Positions 1 through 8,073 of a stretch of DNA of 64,000 bases are shown here, piece after piece. The notes beneath the pieces are model-generated. The model was given only the letters and a program-made list of their open reading frames with translations. It was not told the origin of the DNA and did no database searches. The translations under genes were made by a program, and so were the position numbers. The stretch comes from Bacillota bacterium (GTDB lineage: Bacteria > Bacillota > Clostridia > Christensenellales > SZUA-584): positions 186,001-250,000 of the forward strand of contig JAEYPS010000032.1 in the NCBI GenBank assembly GCA_023410475.1, in the 5' to 3' direction. The stretch's first letter is position 1. Each line of letters starts with the position of its first letter.

Positions 1-1
1 C

Positions 2-661
2 CTTAAGGAAGGCTACAGGATAGCGGAGCTAGCGAGCCAGCAGGTCATAAAAGAGATAAGGCCGGGAATGACCGAGCTTCAGATGGTAGGCGTCGCTCAG
101 AGGGTGATATACGAGCAGGGCGCCGAGTATGAAGGGCTGCCGATGTACGTGTTCTCCGAGGCGTCAACGAGGCACGCGATTTCGCGCTCGTCGTACCGCC
201 GGTTTGAAAAGGGCGATATCGTGCAGCTCAACCTGTCCGCGAAGATAGACGGATATTCCGCGTCGATAGGCTATCCCATAATCCTCGGCAAGCTTAAAGG
301 AGAGAGGCGCGACGTTGTGCTGTTCGGCCTTGAGGCGCACAGCTGGACGGAAAAGCAGCTAAAAGCGGGAGTGGTCGCCGCGGATGTAGCCAAAGGCTTT
401 TATAAGTTTTATGAAGACAACGGTTATAAAGACAACTTCGTGTACGGCCCGATGCACGGCACGGGGCTAATAGAGGTGGAAGCGCCGTGGGTCGAGACGA
501 TATCAAGCTATGAGTTTAAACCCAATATGACGTTCCAGATAGATACGTTCATATCGACGGATTCGTACGGCGTGAGATGGGAGAAGGGCATAGCGATAAA
601 AGAGGGCGGCATAGAGGTATTGTCGCCGCCCATTGGCACGCTTTACGAGCTTGAGTTTTGA
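2..661 (+). CDS. M24-family peptidase-like protein (Xaa-Pro aminopeptidase fold), 5' end outside window
   Basis: The reading frame is open to the left edge, so the start and probably an N-terminal creatinase domain lie outside the window. The visible part has the pita-bread fold pattern of the M24 family (methionine aminopeptidase, prolidase, Xaa-Pro aminopeptidase): a GD-IVQLN stretch, an HGTGL motif and a final KEGGIEVLS. Active M24 enzymes bind two metals through Asp, Asp, His, Glu and Glu. Here the two Asp positions read Asn (VQLNL) and Ser (YSASIG), and the first Glu position reads Asp (FQIDT). The His of HGTGL and a later Glu (RWEKG) remain. I infer altered or lost peptidase activity. 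A weak hairpin with four T follows the stop. Confidence 0.75.
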   Translation, partial: LKEGYRIAELASQQVIKEIRPGMTELQMVGVAQRVIYEQGAEYEGLPMYVFSEASTRHAISRSSYRRFEKGDIVQLNLSAKIDGYSASIGYPIILGKLKGERRDVVLFGLEAHSWTEKQLKAGVVAADVAKGFYKFYEDNGYKDNFVYGPMHGTGLIEVEAPWVETISSYEFKPNMTFQIDTFISTDSYGVRWEKGIAIKEGGIEVLSPPIGTLYELEF

Positions 662-669
662 TGCACAGC

Positions 670-705
670 GGGCAGGCTAATACACACAATGAGACCTGCC
701 CTTTT
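670..705 (+). terminator. Weak intrinsic terminator after the M24-like gene
   Basis: GGGCAGG (670-676) pairs with CCTGCCC (695-701) across an 18-base loop, followed by TTTT. It begins 9 bases after the stop codon. The T-run is short, so termination may be partial. Confidence 0.5.
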
Positions 706-719
706 GCGCAAATTTGCGC
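706..719. repeat. 14-base perfect palindrome GCGCAAATTTGCGC
   Basis: A fully self-complementary 14-mer directly after the weak terminator. It could be a protein-binding operator or part of the larger inverted-repeat region that follows. Confidence 0.6.
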
Positions 720-720
720 G

Positions 721-824
721 GGCTTGACCGCGGGGCAGGACAGCCGGTAAGGATACGCAGGCATCATGAGATTACTGTTAAGAATCGTATCCGAAGACAT
801 AATGGGATGCCCTGCGGTCAGGCC
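721..824. other. Structured intergenic element with a 17-bp closing stem
   Basis: GGCTTGACCGCGGGGCA (721-737) pairs with TGCCCTGCGGTCAGGCC (808-824): 17 pairs, of which two are G-T wobbles. Inside it a second stem, GGATACG (751-757) with CGTATCC (786-792), is fully complementary. A third hairpin, ATATTTT (825-831) with AAAATAT (847-853), abuts the outer stem. No credible coding frame covers it. It could be a structured RNA, a small palindromic mobile element or an operator array; the sequence alone does not decide. Confidence 0.55.
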
Positions 825-964
825 ATATTTTAACGGTTCGCACGAAAAAATATCAGCGTTTAAGTTACAAGGCAGCCGTGATCTAAAGACAGGCTGAAAG
901 AAAAAGGTTAAATAACTTATAATCTGCTTTAACTCTGGGAGATGATTGCCTTGCGGATATTGGG

Positions 965-1035
965 GCGCAGGGCATTGCGGCTTAGCGGCGGCGCGAAAAA
1001 AATGAGGCTGCGTTTGGCTTTGCAATGTCCTGCGC
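965..1035. other. 14-bp inverted repeat just upstream of the MFS promoter
   Basis: GCGCAGGGCATTGC (965-978) pairs with GCAATGTCCTGCGC (1022-1035) with one wobble, around a 43-base loop. The right arm ends 15 bases before the extended -10 element at 1050-1058, so it covers the place where a -35 box would lie. It could be a regulator site for the transporter gene or an RNA stem from an upstream transcript. Confidence 0.5.
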
Positions 1036-1049
1036 TGTGTGTTTATTTG

Positions 1050-1058
1050 TGATATAAT
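1050..1058 (+). promoter_or_regulatory. Extended -10 promoter for the MFS gene
   Basis: TGATATAAT is a perfect extended -10 element (TG-N-TATAAT). No good -35 box lies 16-18 bases upstream, which fits extended -10 promoters. Transcription would start near 1065, leaving a leader of about 70 bases before the ATG at 1134. Confidence 0.6.
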
Positions 1059-1133
1059 GTGTGAAGCTTTTGACCGCCAGCCTGGATAAAAGCAAGTATA
1101 AACAGCAAATTAAGACAGACAGAGGAACGACGA

Positions 1134-2324
1134 ATGATACAGCAGCGAAAACCGGGCAGAAAACTCATAATATTTACTTCATACGCGACGATAGCGATGC
1201 TGGGCATATATATATCGCTGTTTCAGTACACCATACTCAACATCTCGCAGGTTTTCGCGGTAAACGCTGCGATGATGGGGCTGATGATAGGCATGCAGCA
1301 TTTCGGCATGTCGGTGCCTCCGCTTTTTATCGGCGCGCTGTGCGGAAGGATAGGCAAAAAGAAGGTGCTGCTGGCGTCGTACACGCTTATTATAGCGGGG
1401 ACGTTTCTGGTGGGAATAATCGGAGACGCTGGCGCGTTTATCGCGTCCGTGCTCATCATAGGAGCCGGATTCTCGGTAACGGAAGCAACAACGTCTGCCG
1501 TGCTTGCCGACGAGTTTCCAGATGAAACGACGAAGCACCTTAACTTCTCGCAGGTGGCGTTTAGCTGCGGCGCGTTAGCGGGGCCGCTTATCGCGGAGCG
1601 TCTCATAAACTCGGGCGTATACTTTAAGGACCTTTATATCTACTGCTCGCTGATATTCTTCGCTCTGTACGGCTTGTTTATGCTTACGAAGCACGCCAAC
1701 GATAAGGGTGAGCCTCTTGAGTCGAGCTGCTTCAAGTTGTCCGGCTTCTTCAAAAACAGAGCGTTTTTGCTGCTTGCTCTTGGAATCATGCTCTACGTCG
1801 GCGTCGAGAACACCGTAGCCAATTTTGCCGACAGTTATTTTGAGATAGCTATGCAAACTCCGGCGCTCAGCGCGACCGCGCTTTCGCTGTTCTGGGGGGC
1901 TATGATACCCTCAAGATTTCTTGCCGGTATAATCAAGACAGATCCGAAAAAGATATTTGCATCTTTGTCGGTCCTTGTATTCGCGTCTTGCGTGACAGCT
2001 ATGCTTATAGAGGACCAGACCGTAAAAGTTATCATGTTCGCGCTATGCGGCTTTGGTTGCGGGCCGCTTTGGCCGCTTATGATGGACGCGGCAGCTAAAA
2101 AGAACAGAGGCGCTTCCGGCCCCGCGCTTAACATAATGATGGCGTTTTCGGGGTTTGGCGGTGCAATAATGCCCCTTATGAGCGGAGCTTTGGTGGGATT
2201 TGCGGGACTGGCGTCTGCATTTTACTTTAGCGCGGCCGTCGCTGTGGTGATGCTGTTTACCTATCTTGCTTCTCTGAAGGACAGTGCGGCTAAGCACAAA
2301 GATTCTGAATCCAAAAGCGTATAG
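1134..2324 (+). CDS. Major facilitator superfamily transporter
   Basis: A 396-residue integral membrane protein with about 12 hydrophobic segments and the MFS loop 2-3 motif (GALCGRIGKKKVLL, near residues 83-96), so it is a secondary transporter of the cytoplasmic membrane. The ATG is preceded by AGAGGAA with 6 bases of spacing. A second basic loop falls at about residues 186-205, as expected between the two six-helix halves. The sequence does not reveal the substrate; drug efflux or sugar transport are both possible. It is a single-gene unit between its own extended -10 promoter and a terminator. Confidence 0.85.
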   Translation: MIQQRKPGRKLIIFTSYATIAMLGIYISLFQYTILNISQVFAVNAAMMGLMIGMQHFGMSVPPLFIGALCGRIGKKKVLLASYTLIIAGTFLVGIIGDAGAFIASVLIIGAGFSVTEATTSAVLADEFPDETTKHLNFSQVAFSCGALAGPLIAERLINSGVYFKDLYIYCSLIFFALYGLFMLTKHANDKGEPLESSCFKLSGFFKNRAFLLLALGIMLYVGVENTVANFADSYFEIAMQTPALSATALSLFWGAMIPSRFLAGIIKTDPKKIFASLSVLVFASCVTAMLIEDQTVKVIMFALCGFGCGPLWPLMMDAAAKKNRGASGPALNIMMAFSGFGGAIMPLMSGALVGFAGLASAFYFSAAVAVVMLFTYLASLKDSAAKHKDSESKSV

Positions 2325-2416
2325 ACAATCCAACGTAAAAGGCAATATTATCATCTTAAGCCCGCAAGCATTCGACTCGTTTGCCGGTCATAAAAATCAT
2401 TTATAATTACCGTTTA

Positions 2417-2444
2417 GCTGCCTCTTTACCGGGCAGCCTTTTTT
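2417..2444 (+). terminator. Intrinsic terminator after the MFS gene
   Basis: GCTGCC (2417-2422) pairs with GGCAGC (2432-2437) with a 9-base loop, followed by a run of six T. Confidence 0.75.
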
Positions 2445-2511
2445 ATAATGCCTTAATATAAATTCTCACCATAAGTAAACAATATAAGAAGATATAACAG
2501 TAAAACCGCCA

Positions 2512-2540
2512 GTATATTTTTCCTTTATTCGCCGATAATC
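2512..2540 (+). promoter_or_regulatory. Possible sigma-G promoter of ger cluster 1
   Basis: GTATA (2512-2516) fits the sigma-G -35 pattern GHATR. After 17 bases comes GATAATC, which matches 5 of 7 positions of the -10 pattern CATNHTA. The position suits the ATG at 2571. Two -10 mismatches keep this tentative. Confidence 0.3.
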
Positions 2541-2570
2541 AAACCATGTCATATCTGGGGATTTTCTGCG

Positions 2571-4145
2571 ATGAGATATTTTAAAAAGATAAAGACGGCG
2601 GTTAAGATAAAGAAGCAGGCTGGCGGCAACAAGGAAGATGAAACGAAAGCCGTGCTCTTATCGTCTCTTGAAAAAAACCTTGAGCAGCTAAAAGAGATGC
2701 TGGGCGAAAGTTCGGACGTCGTCATAAAGGAATTCAGGCTTGGCTGTAACCACAGCCTGAAGGGCGCGCTGCTTTGTATAGACGGGCTGGTCAGCGCCGA
2801 GCTTATCAGCGGCGGTATATTAAAGCCGCTGATGTATGACACGGCCTACAAACTGAGCGTAAACAATGAGTGCCGTCTCAGCTTCGACTCGCTGAACCCT
2901 GTGTTCGTGTCGGTCGGTGAAACAAAAACTGTAACAGTGACAGAGGACCTGCTGCATGACCTCTTGTCGGGAAACACGATAATACTCATCGACGGGTCGA
3001 AAGAGGCGCTTACAATAAGCACCAGAAGCTGGGAGAAGAGGGGCGTAGAAGAGCCCGCTTCAGAGAACGTCGTAAGAGGCCCGCGACAGGGGTTTACAGA
3101 AACGCTGCGTACGAATACATCGATGCTGCGCCGGATAATAAAGAACCCTAATCTGCGGTTTGAATCCGTGATTGTCGGCAAACAGACGAAAACGGATATT
3201 GTGATAGCGTATATAAAAGACCTGGTAAAGCCTGAGCTGATAGAAGAAATAAAGGGCAGGCTCAAAAGCGTAAGCACGGACTCGATACTCGATTCGGGTT
3301 ACGTAGAAGCTTATATCGAAGACTCGCCGTATTCCATATTTTCCACGATGGGATACAGCGAAAGGCCGGACGTAGTAGCGGGAAAGATGCTTGAAGGACG
3401 CGCCGCCATAATTGTGGACGGAAGCCCTACAGTTCTTACTGCTCCTATGGTGTTCATCGAACAGTTCCAGACGTCGGAGGACTATTATATCCGCACGTAT
3501 TTCGCTACGTATCTTCGTTTTATCCGGTTAGTGTCATACTTTCTTACCATACTTGCTCCGGCGCTTTATGTTGCGATAACCACATTCCATCAGGAGCTTA
3601 TTCCTACGTCGCTGCTGTTTACAATGACCGCGGGTATAACAGGGGTTCCTTTCCCCGCGCTTGTTGAGGCGCTTGCCATGGTCATAACATTCGACATATT
3701 GAAGGAGGCGGGCATACGCCTTCCCAAACCCATAGGCTCGGCGATAAGCATCGTTGGAGCGCTCGTAATAGGAGAGTCCGCGGTATCTGCCGGTATTATA
3801 GGGCCGTTCATGGTCATTATAGTCGCGATAACGGCAATAACAAGCTTTGTCGTTCCCAAGGAGATGGATTCCACAACCGTTATCAGATACATGATGCTTA
3901 TACTTGCGGGGTTTCTCGGAGGGTTTGGAATTGTGATGGGCTTGCTTGCCATATTGCTTTACCTCGTTTCTCTGAGTTCGTTCGGCGTCGCTTATCTTTC
4001 TCCTATAACGCCGCTCAGCCGGGAAGGAATGAAGGATACGTTCATACGCGCGCCGCTGTGGGTCATGCTGTTCCGCCCGAAGAATATTGCGGGACTCAAT
4101 CAGAAACGGCGCGGGAAAACGACACCGGAAGGCTCTGGGCAATGA
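2571..4145 (+). CDS. Spore germination protein, GerA/GerKA family (A subunit), cluster 1
   Basis: A 524-residue A subunit of a germinant receptor, which sits in the spore inner membrane and acts with B and C subunits. The N-terminal ~300 residues are hydrophilic and carry family landmarks: an ETLRTNTSMLRRIIKN stretch near residue 180, then ERPDVVAGKMLEGRAAIIVDGSP near residue 262. From about residue 308 the protein has several membrane helices, and it ends in a short basic tail. Length is normal for the family. The start has only a weak ribosome site (GGGGA, 9 bases upstream). The gene leads an A-C-D-B-B operon. The family is normally transcribed in the forespore by sigma-G. Confidence 0.93.
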   Translation: MRYFKKIKTAVKIKKQAGGNKEDETKAVLLSSLEKNLEQLKEMLGESSDVVIKEFRLGCNHSLKGALLCIDGLVSAELISGGILKPLMYDTAYKLSVNNECRLSFDSLNPVFVSVGETKTVTVTEDLLHDLLSGNTIILIDGSKEALTISTRSWEKRGVEEPASENVVRGPRQGFTETLRTNTSMLRRIIKNPNLRFESVIVGKQTKTDIVIAYIKDLVKPELIEEIKGRLKSVSTDSILDSGYVEAYIEDSPYSIFSTMGYSERPDVVAGKMLEGRAAIIVDGSPTVLTAPMVFIEQFQTSEDYYIRTYFATYLRFIRLVSYFLTILAPALYVAITTFHQELIPTSLLFTMTAGITGVPFPALVEALAMVITFDILKEAGIRLPKPIGSAISIVGALVIGESAVSAGIIGPFMVIIVAITAITSFVVPKEMDSTTVIRYMMLILAGFLGGFGIVMGLLAILLYLVSLSSFGVAYLSPITPLSREGMKDTFIRAPLWVMLFRPKNIAGLNQKRRGKTTPEGSGQ

Positions 4146-4206
4146 CTCTGCACCGCATTGCGGCCAGCATTACAGCTGCCGGAATTATAACAACATGGAG
4201 AATCGA

Positions 4207-5388
4207 ATGCGCAAAAGACTGAAAACCTGCGCGGCAGCGCTGCTCATTATAGCGGCTATATTGACATCGGGAGGATGCTGGAGCCAGCGCGAGCTTAAAG
4301 ACCTGCATATAACCATAGGCGTGGGAATTGACAAGGACAACGAGCAGCCGGGCAATGTTCTGATAACGGCGCAGATAGTAAACCCTGAGCAGATGCAAAG
4401 CGGCACGGGGGATTCCGCGGGGGGCGATGGGCAGGCGTATATAAACCATGTCAGCTCCGGCACGAATACGTTCGACGCCGTTCGTGAATTTACGCACGAG
4501 ATAAGCGAGAGGCTGTACCAGGCTCATACGCAGGTGTTCGTGATCGGAAACGAGATGGCGCGCGAGGGTATAAGCAAACATCTCGACTTCTTTATACGCG
4601 CCGTGGAAACACGACCGACGACAAAGATAGTGATTGCTCAGGGCACCGCTCTTGATGCACTGAGCGCGCAAGCCGAGATGGAGAAGCTGCCCGCGATGCA
4701 TATAAACAAGATTATAGAATCGCAGGACCTTAATTCGCAGTCAAGGCCGGCAACGATACAGCAATACATAAGCGCGATGGTAAGCAAGACATATTCGTTT
4801 ACCGCCCCTATACTGCGGATAGAAAATGAACAGGGGGAAGGAAAGCTTATGATAAGCGGCATGGCGGTGTTCAAGCAGGACAGAATGATGGGCGAACTCA
4901 CAGAAGAAGAATCCCGCGGGATGCTTTGGGTGGACGGCGAAGTCGTGAGCGGCGTTATGAACGTAAAGGTGGATGAAGGCGAAGCCGCTATAGAGATAAA
5001 AGCCGTGAGCAGCAAAGTCTCGACCAGCATTAGCGGGGGCGTGCCGTCCGTCGAAATCACCATCGACATGCAGGGTGTGATGGCTACGCAGACCATATCA
5101 AGAAATCTTGCGACTATGGAAGGCATCTCTGAGATGGAAGACCTCACCGAGCAGGCGATAATCGGCGAGATAAGCATGGCTATATCAAAAGCCCGGAGCC
5201 TTGGCGCCGATATATTCGGATTTGGCGAGGAGTTTCGAAAGCACCATAACAAACAGTGGAAATGGATGGAGCAAAGCTGGGAAGAGCTTTTCCCCGAGCT
5301 AACCGTCAACCTGAAGGTAAAAGCAAGAATAACAGGCGCCGGAGTTATAGTCAAACCGGCGCAGGCCGAAGAAGGGCAGCAGCATTAA
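4207..5388 (+). CDS. Spore germination lipoprotein, Ger(x)C/GerKC family (C subunit), cluster 1
   Basis: The C subunit of the cluster 1 receptor, a lipid-anchored protein on the outer face of the spore inner membrane. The frame is open further upstream, but the ATG at 4207 has GGAG six bases before it and gives a proper signal peptide (MRKRLKTC, then a hydrophobic run). A lipid-modifiable Cys follows in SGGCWSQRELKD; the WxxRELKD stretch after the Cys is typical of the family. The C-terminal part (LGADIFGFGEEFRKHH, then LTVNLKVKARITGAGVI) carries the conserved end of Ger(x)C proteins. It starts 61 bases after the A subunit. Confidence 0.92.
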   Translation: MRKRLKTCAAALLIIAAILTSGGCWSQRELKDLHITIGVGIDKDNEQPGNVLITAQIVNPEQMQSGTGDSAGGDGQAYINHVSSGTNTFDAVREFTHEISERLYQAHTQVFVIGNEMAREGISKHLDFFIRAVETRPTTKIVIAQGTALDALSAQAEMEKLPAMHINKIIESQDLNSQSRPATIQQYISAMVSKTYSFTAPILRIENEQGEGKLMISGMAVFKQDRMMGELTEEESRGMLWVDGEVVSGVMNVKVDEGEAAIEIKAVSSKVSTSISGGVPSVEITIDMQGVMATQTISRNLATMEGISEMEDLTEQAIIGEISMAISKARSLGADIFGFGEEFRKHHNKQWKWMEQSWEELFPELTVNLKVKARITGAGVIVKPAQAEEGQQH

Positions 5389-5437
5389 GAGCTTTTTTAG
5401 CTGACATTGGCCATCTGGCAGCCAGGAGCAGTAGCAT

Positions 5438-5650
5438 ATGGTAATACTCGTAATAATAGTCTTTGCTCTTATAGCGGCGTTTCAGGCGCCGCAGCTCATA
5501 AAGGCGAAGCAGTATAAGGAGCTCGCCGTTTTTGGAGTATTGCTGCTTATTGGCTTTGCGCTCAATATTATGCTGACGCTGGGGGTGCCGATACCAAACC
5601 CGACGGAGGGGATAAAGGCGCTGCTCGACAGCATAGGACTGCATTTCTGA
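5438..5650 (+). CDS. Small two-helix membrane protein, likely germinant receptor D subunit, cluster 1
   Basis: A 70-residue protein with two hydrophobic segments (about residues 1-17 and 29-50) separated by a short polar loop (QLIKAKQYKE). ATG with AGGAG upstream. Small two-helix D subunits encoded inside ger operons are known in Bacillus, where they modulate receptor function. Position between the C and B genes, size and topology all fit, although sequence similarity cannot be tested here. Cluster 2 has a comparable gene at 7912-8073 on the other strand. Confidence 0.7.
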   Translation: MVILVIIVFALIAAFQAPQLIKAKQYKELAVFGVLLLIGFALNIMLTLGVPIPNPTEGIKALLDSIGLHF

Positions 5651-5673
5651 CACGAGCGTCAAGCGGGGATAAC

Positions 5674-6810
5674 ATGAAAGACAGAGTAAAACCTTATCAA
5701 TACGTACTTATGATATTCTGCTTTGTGCACGGCTCAAAGCTGTTGCTGTCGTTTATGGACAATACCGTGGCTCACGACGCATGGCTTGTCACTTTATTCG
5801 GATTTATTGTAAGCGTGCCTTTCGTGCTGTCGTATGCGTTTTTAGCGAGGCGGTTTCCTGGTAAGAATATAGTTGAAATAAACGAGTCGGTGTATGGCAA
5901 AGTGGTGGGAAGGATAATCTGCGCGCTGTATATTCTCTTTATTTTGTACCTTGTATCGTTGAATCTGAGGATTTTTTCTGACTTTTACACCGGAAACATA
6001 CTGACCGAAACACCTCCGATGACGGTGCTTATTGTGTTTATGGTATGCGTTGCGGCAGTATCGGTGAGGTTGGGGATAGACGCTATAGCGAAAGCGGGCG
6101 TTGTTATCGCCGCCGTCATACTGATCACGGAAGCGCTTACACTGTTGCTGCTTATTGGGGATATGGACTTTTCGAACCTGCTGCCTGTCATGAACCAGCC
6201 AGCGCCTGTTTACGCTCACACGACGTTCGTCATGGCCGCTATACCCTACTGTGAGCTGTTCATATTCATGACGGTGTTCCCGCAAATCGCGGATAAAAAA
6301 AGAGTAGGCAGGCTTACGGTAATGGGTCTTGCCTCTTCCGCGCTGCTTTTTTTAATCATTACTTTGAGAAACACCGTAGTGCTGGGCGAGTCTGAATCGG
6401 TGTACGCGATAACGTCTTTTCAGTCGGTACGCATGATAGCCATAGGCGAATTCCTGACGAGGGTTGAGCTGCTCATGGCGCTCGGCTTTACGCTGTCGCT
6501 GTTTTTTAAGATAAGCGTGCTGTTTTACGCGGCGTCCGTAAGCATATCCTCCGCGCTTCGCCTTAAAACGTATAACCCGGTCTTGTGGCCGATGGGCGCT
6601 GTTACGGTCTTATATGCAATTGTCGTTCATGAGTCTACGGTCAGCCACACCCTTATCGCCGCAAGGTACCACGTGATTCTTACGCTGCCTTTCGAGTTCA
6701 TACTCCCGCCTCTGACTCTGCTGATAGCGAGGCTGCGAAAGCTGGGCGGAGAGAATAAACGGGCGGACGGACAGCCAGCAGATATAGCAGAGCGGGCTCA
6801 AAATGGATGA
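5674..6810 (+). CDS. Spore germination permease, GerAB/GerKB family (first B subunit), cluster 1
   Basis: A 378-residue polytopic membrane protein with about ten helices, of the endospore germination permease branch of the amino acid/polyamine transporter superfamily. B subunits are thought to hold the germinant-binding pocket. Family landmarks are the opening YQYVLMIFCFVHGSKLLL, the ARRFPGKNIVEI loop near residue 63 and the SFQSVRMIAIGEFLTRVE stretch near residue 250. A GGGG ribosome site lies close to the ATG, 23 bases after the D-like gene. The 3' end overlaps the next B gene by 8 bases. Confidence 0.92.
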   Translation: MKDRVKPYQYVLMIFCFVHGSKLLLSFMDNTVAHDAWLVTLFGFIVSVPFVLSYAFLARRFPGKNIVEINESVYGKVVGRIICALYILFILYLVSLNLRIFSDFYTGNILTETPPMTVLIVFMVCVAAVSVRLGIDAIAKAGVVIAAVILITEALTLLLLIGDMDFSNLLPVMNQPAPVYAHTTFVMAAIPYCELFIFMTVFPQIADKKRVGRLTVMGLASSALLFLIITLRNTVVLGESESVYAITSFQSVRMIAIGEFLTRVELLMALGFTLSLFFKISVLFYAASVSISSALRLKTYNPVLWPMGAVTVLYAIVVHESTVSHTLIAARYHVILTLPFEFILPPLTLLIARLRKLGGENKRADGQPADIAERAQNG

Positions 6811-7933
6811 GCGCGGATTTTCTTTAAAGCGTCCCCAATACATGCTGCTGCTCGCGGGGTTCGTTCACGGCTCTCATCTTTTGTTCGGTTTTATCGAGAA
6901 GAGCTCCGGGCATGATTATTTGATTGTGCTTCTGGCAGGATTTCTCATGAGCCTTCCGGTGCTGTTGGTGCTTACAGCGCTGTCAAAAAGTTATCCGCAA
7001 GCCGACCTTGTGCAGATACTCGAGATCGTGTTCGGCAGGTTTATTGGCAGGTTCATCGCGGTATTGTATATTATTTTCTTTTTGATACTTCTGTCGTTTA
7101 ACCTTTGGGACATCTCAAATTTTTATGTAGGCTCTTTTATGCCGGAGACGCCGAATGCGGTGTTCATCGTTATCACTGCGCTGACATGCGCTTACGCCGT
7201 GAAAAAAGGCATGGGGAGCGTGGCGAAGATATGCCTTTTCACGATTGCTTTCGGCTTATTTGTTCCGGTCATGACATCGCTGCTGCTGCTCGGCAAAATG
7301 GATTTTTCAAACTTTCTTCCGGTGATGGAAAGGCCCGCGCAAACATATATTATGCCGCTTGCTACGCTTATCACACTGCCGTTCGGCGAGGCCGTGGCGC
7401 TTTTGCTGGTGCTGCCCGCTTTATCCGATAAGAAAAAGCTCATAAGATATACGGCAGGCGGCATGGCAATAACGACACTGATATTTTTCATAGTTGGAAT
7501 GCGCAATACCGCGGTGCTCGGCGCTTCCGGGGAAGTCTATGCGAATCTTGCGTTTCAGTCGATACGCATGATCGATATAGGAGAGTTTCTGACAAGGATA
7601 GAAATAGTCATTGCGCTTGTGCTTACCACGGCTTCTTTTATCAAGCTCAGCGTGCTCTACTATGCCTGTGTAAAAAGCGCGTCCTCACTGCTGTCGCTGA
7701 AAAACCATAACAGCATTATACTGCCGCTTGGAAGTATCGCCGTCGCCCTTGCGACGCTCGTCTTCAAATCACCCGTATACCACAGCGATTGGGCGAGAAC
7801 ATACGCGGCAACGTTCTCCCTTCCTTTCGCGGTCGTGATACCCGTGATCACTCTTCTTGTCTCGCTGCTCAAAAAGAAAAAGGAAAAACAGGGCTCTTCC
7901 GCCGCATCTTCTCAGATTAAGAACAGAACGTAG
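6803..7933 (+). CDS. Spore germination permease, GerAB/GerKB family (second B subunit), cluster 1
   Basis: A 376-residue paralogue of the preceding gene. It shares the same helix pattern, the PQYMLLLAGFVHGSHLL opening and the FQSIRMIDIGEFLTRIE block. Its ATG lies inside the end of the upstream gene (8-base overlap), so the two are translationally coupled. Tandem B genes in one ger operon suggest alternative B subunits that share one A and one C, giving receptors of different germinant preference. Its last 22 bases overlap the 3' end of the convergent small gene at 7912-8073. Confidence 0.9.
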   Translation: MDERGFSLKRPQYMLLLAGFVHGSHLLFGFIEKSSGHDYLIVLLAGFLMSLPVLLVLTALSKSYPQADLVQILEIVFGRFIGRFIAVLYIIFFLILLSFNLWDISNFYVGSFMPETPNAVFIVITALTCAYAVKKGMGSVAKICLFTIAFGLFVPVMTSLLLLGKMDFSNFLPVMERPAQTYIMPLATLITLPFGEAVALLLVLPALSDKKKLIRYTAGGMAITTLIFFIVGMRNTAVLGASGEVYANLAFQSIRMIDIGEFLTRIEIVIALVLTTASFIKLSVLYYACVKSASSLLSLKNHNSIILPLGSIAVALATLVFKSPVYHSDWARTYAATFSLPFAVVIPVITLLVSLLKKKKEKQGSSAASSQIKNRT

Positions 7934-8073
7934 AGAGGGAACGCGAACATCGCCAGCGTTATCAGCAACATTCCGGCGGCCTGCAGATATTGCTTTTTAT
8001 TCCAGTTATATTTGGCAAAGCTCAGCGGCCTTACAGACAGTAGTCCGAGCAGCACGAGTATTATAAACGTCAC
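7912..8073 (-). CDS. Small two-helix membrane protein, likely germinant receptor D subunit, cluster 2
   Basis: A 53-residue protein with two hydrophobic segments and a polar loop (KYNWNKKQY). It starts at a GTG that overlaps the stop of the upstream gerC gene as GTGA, with AGGAGGG six bases before it; a longer frame upstream lies inside gerC. Same size class, topology and operon position as the D-like gene of cluster 1. Its 3' end overlaps the convergent second B gene of cluster 1 by 22 bases, so the two operons meet tail to tail with no intergenic terminator. Confidence 0.65.
   Translation of the reverse strand: MTFIILVLLGLLSVRPLSFAKYNWNKKQYLQAAGMLLITLAMFAFPLYVLFLI

Noticed and set aside
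1061..1525. Open frame of 154 codons on the plus strand before and inside the MFS gene
   Set aside because: It overlaps the transporter in another frame, has no ribosome site, and its Arg/His-rich translation is typical of an out-of-frame reading.
4087..4206. Extended N-terminus of the cluster 1 C subunit
   Set aside because: It overlaps the A gene, lacks a ribosome site, and would place the signal peptide 40 residues inside the protein.
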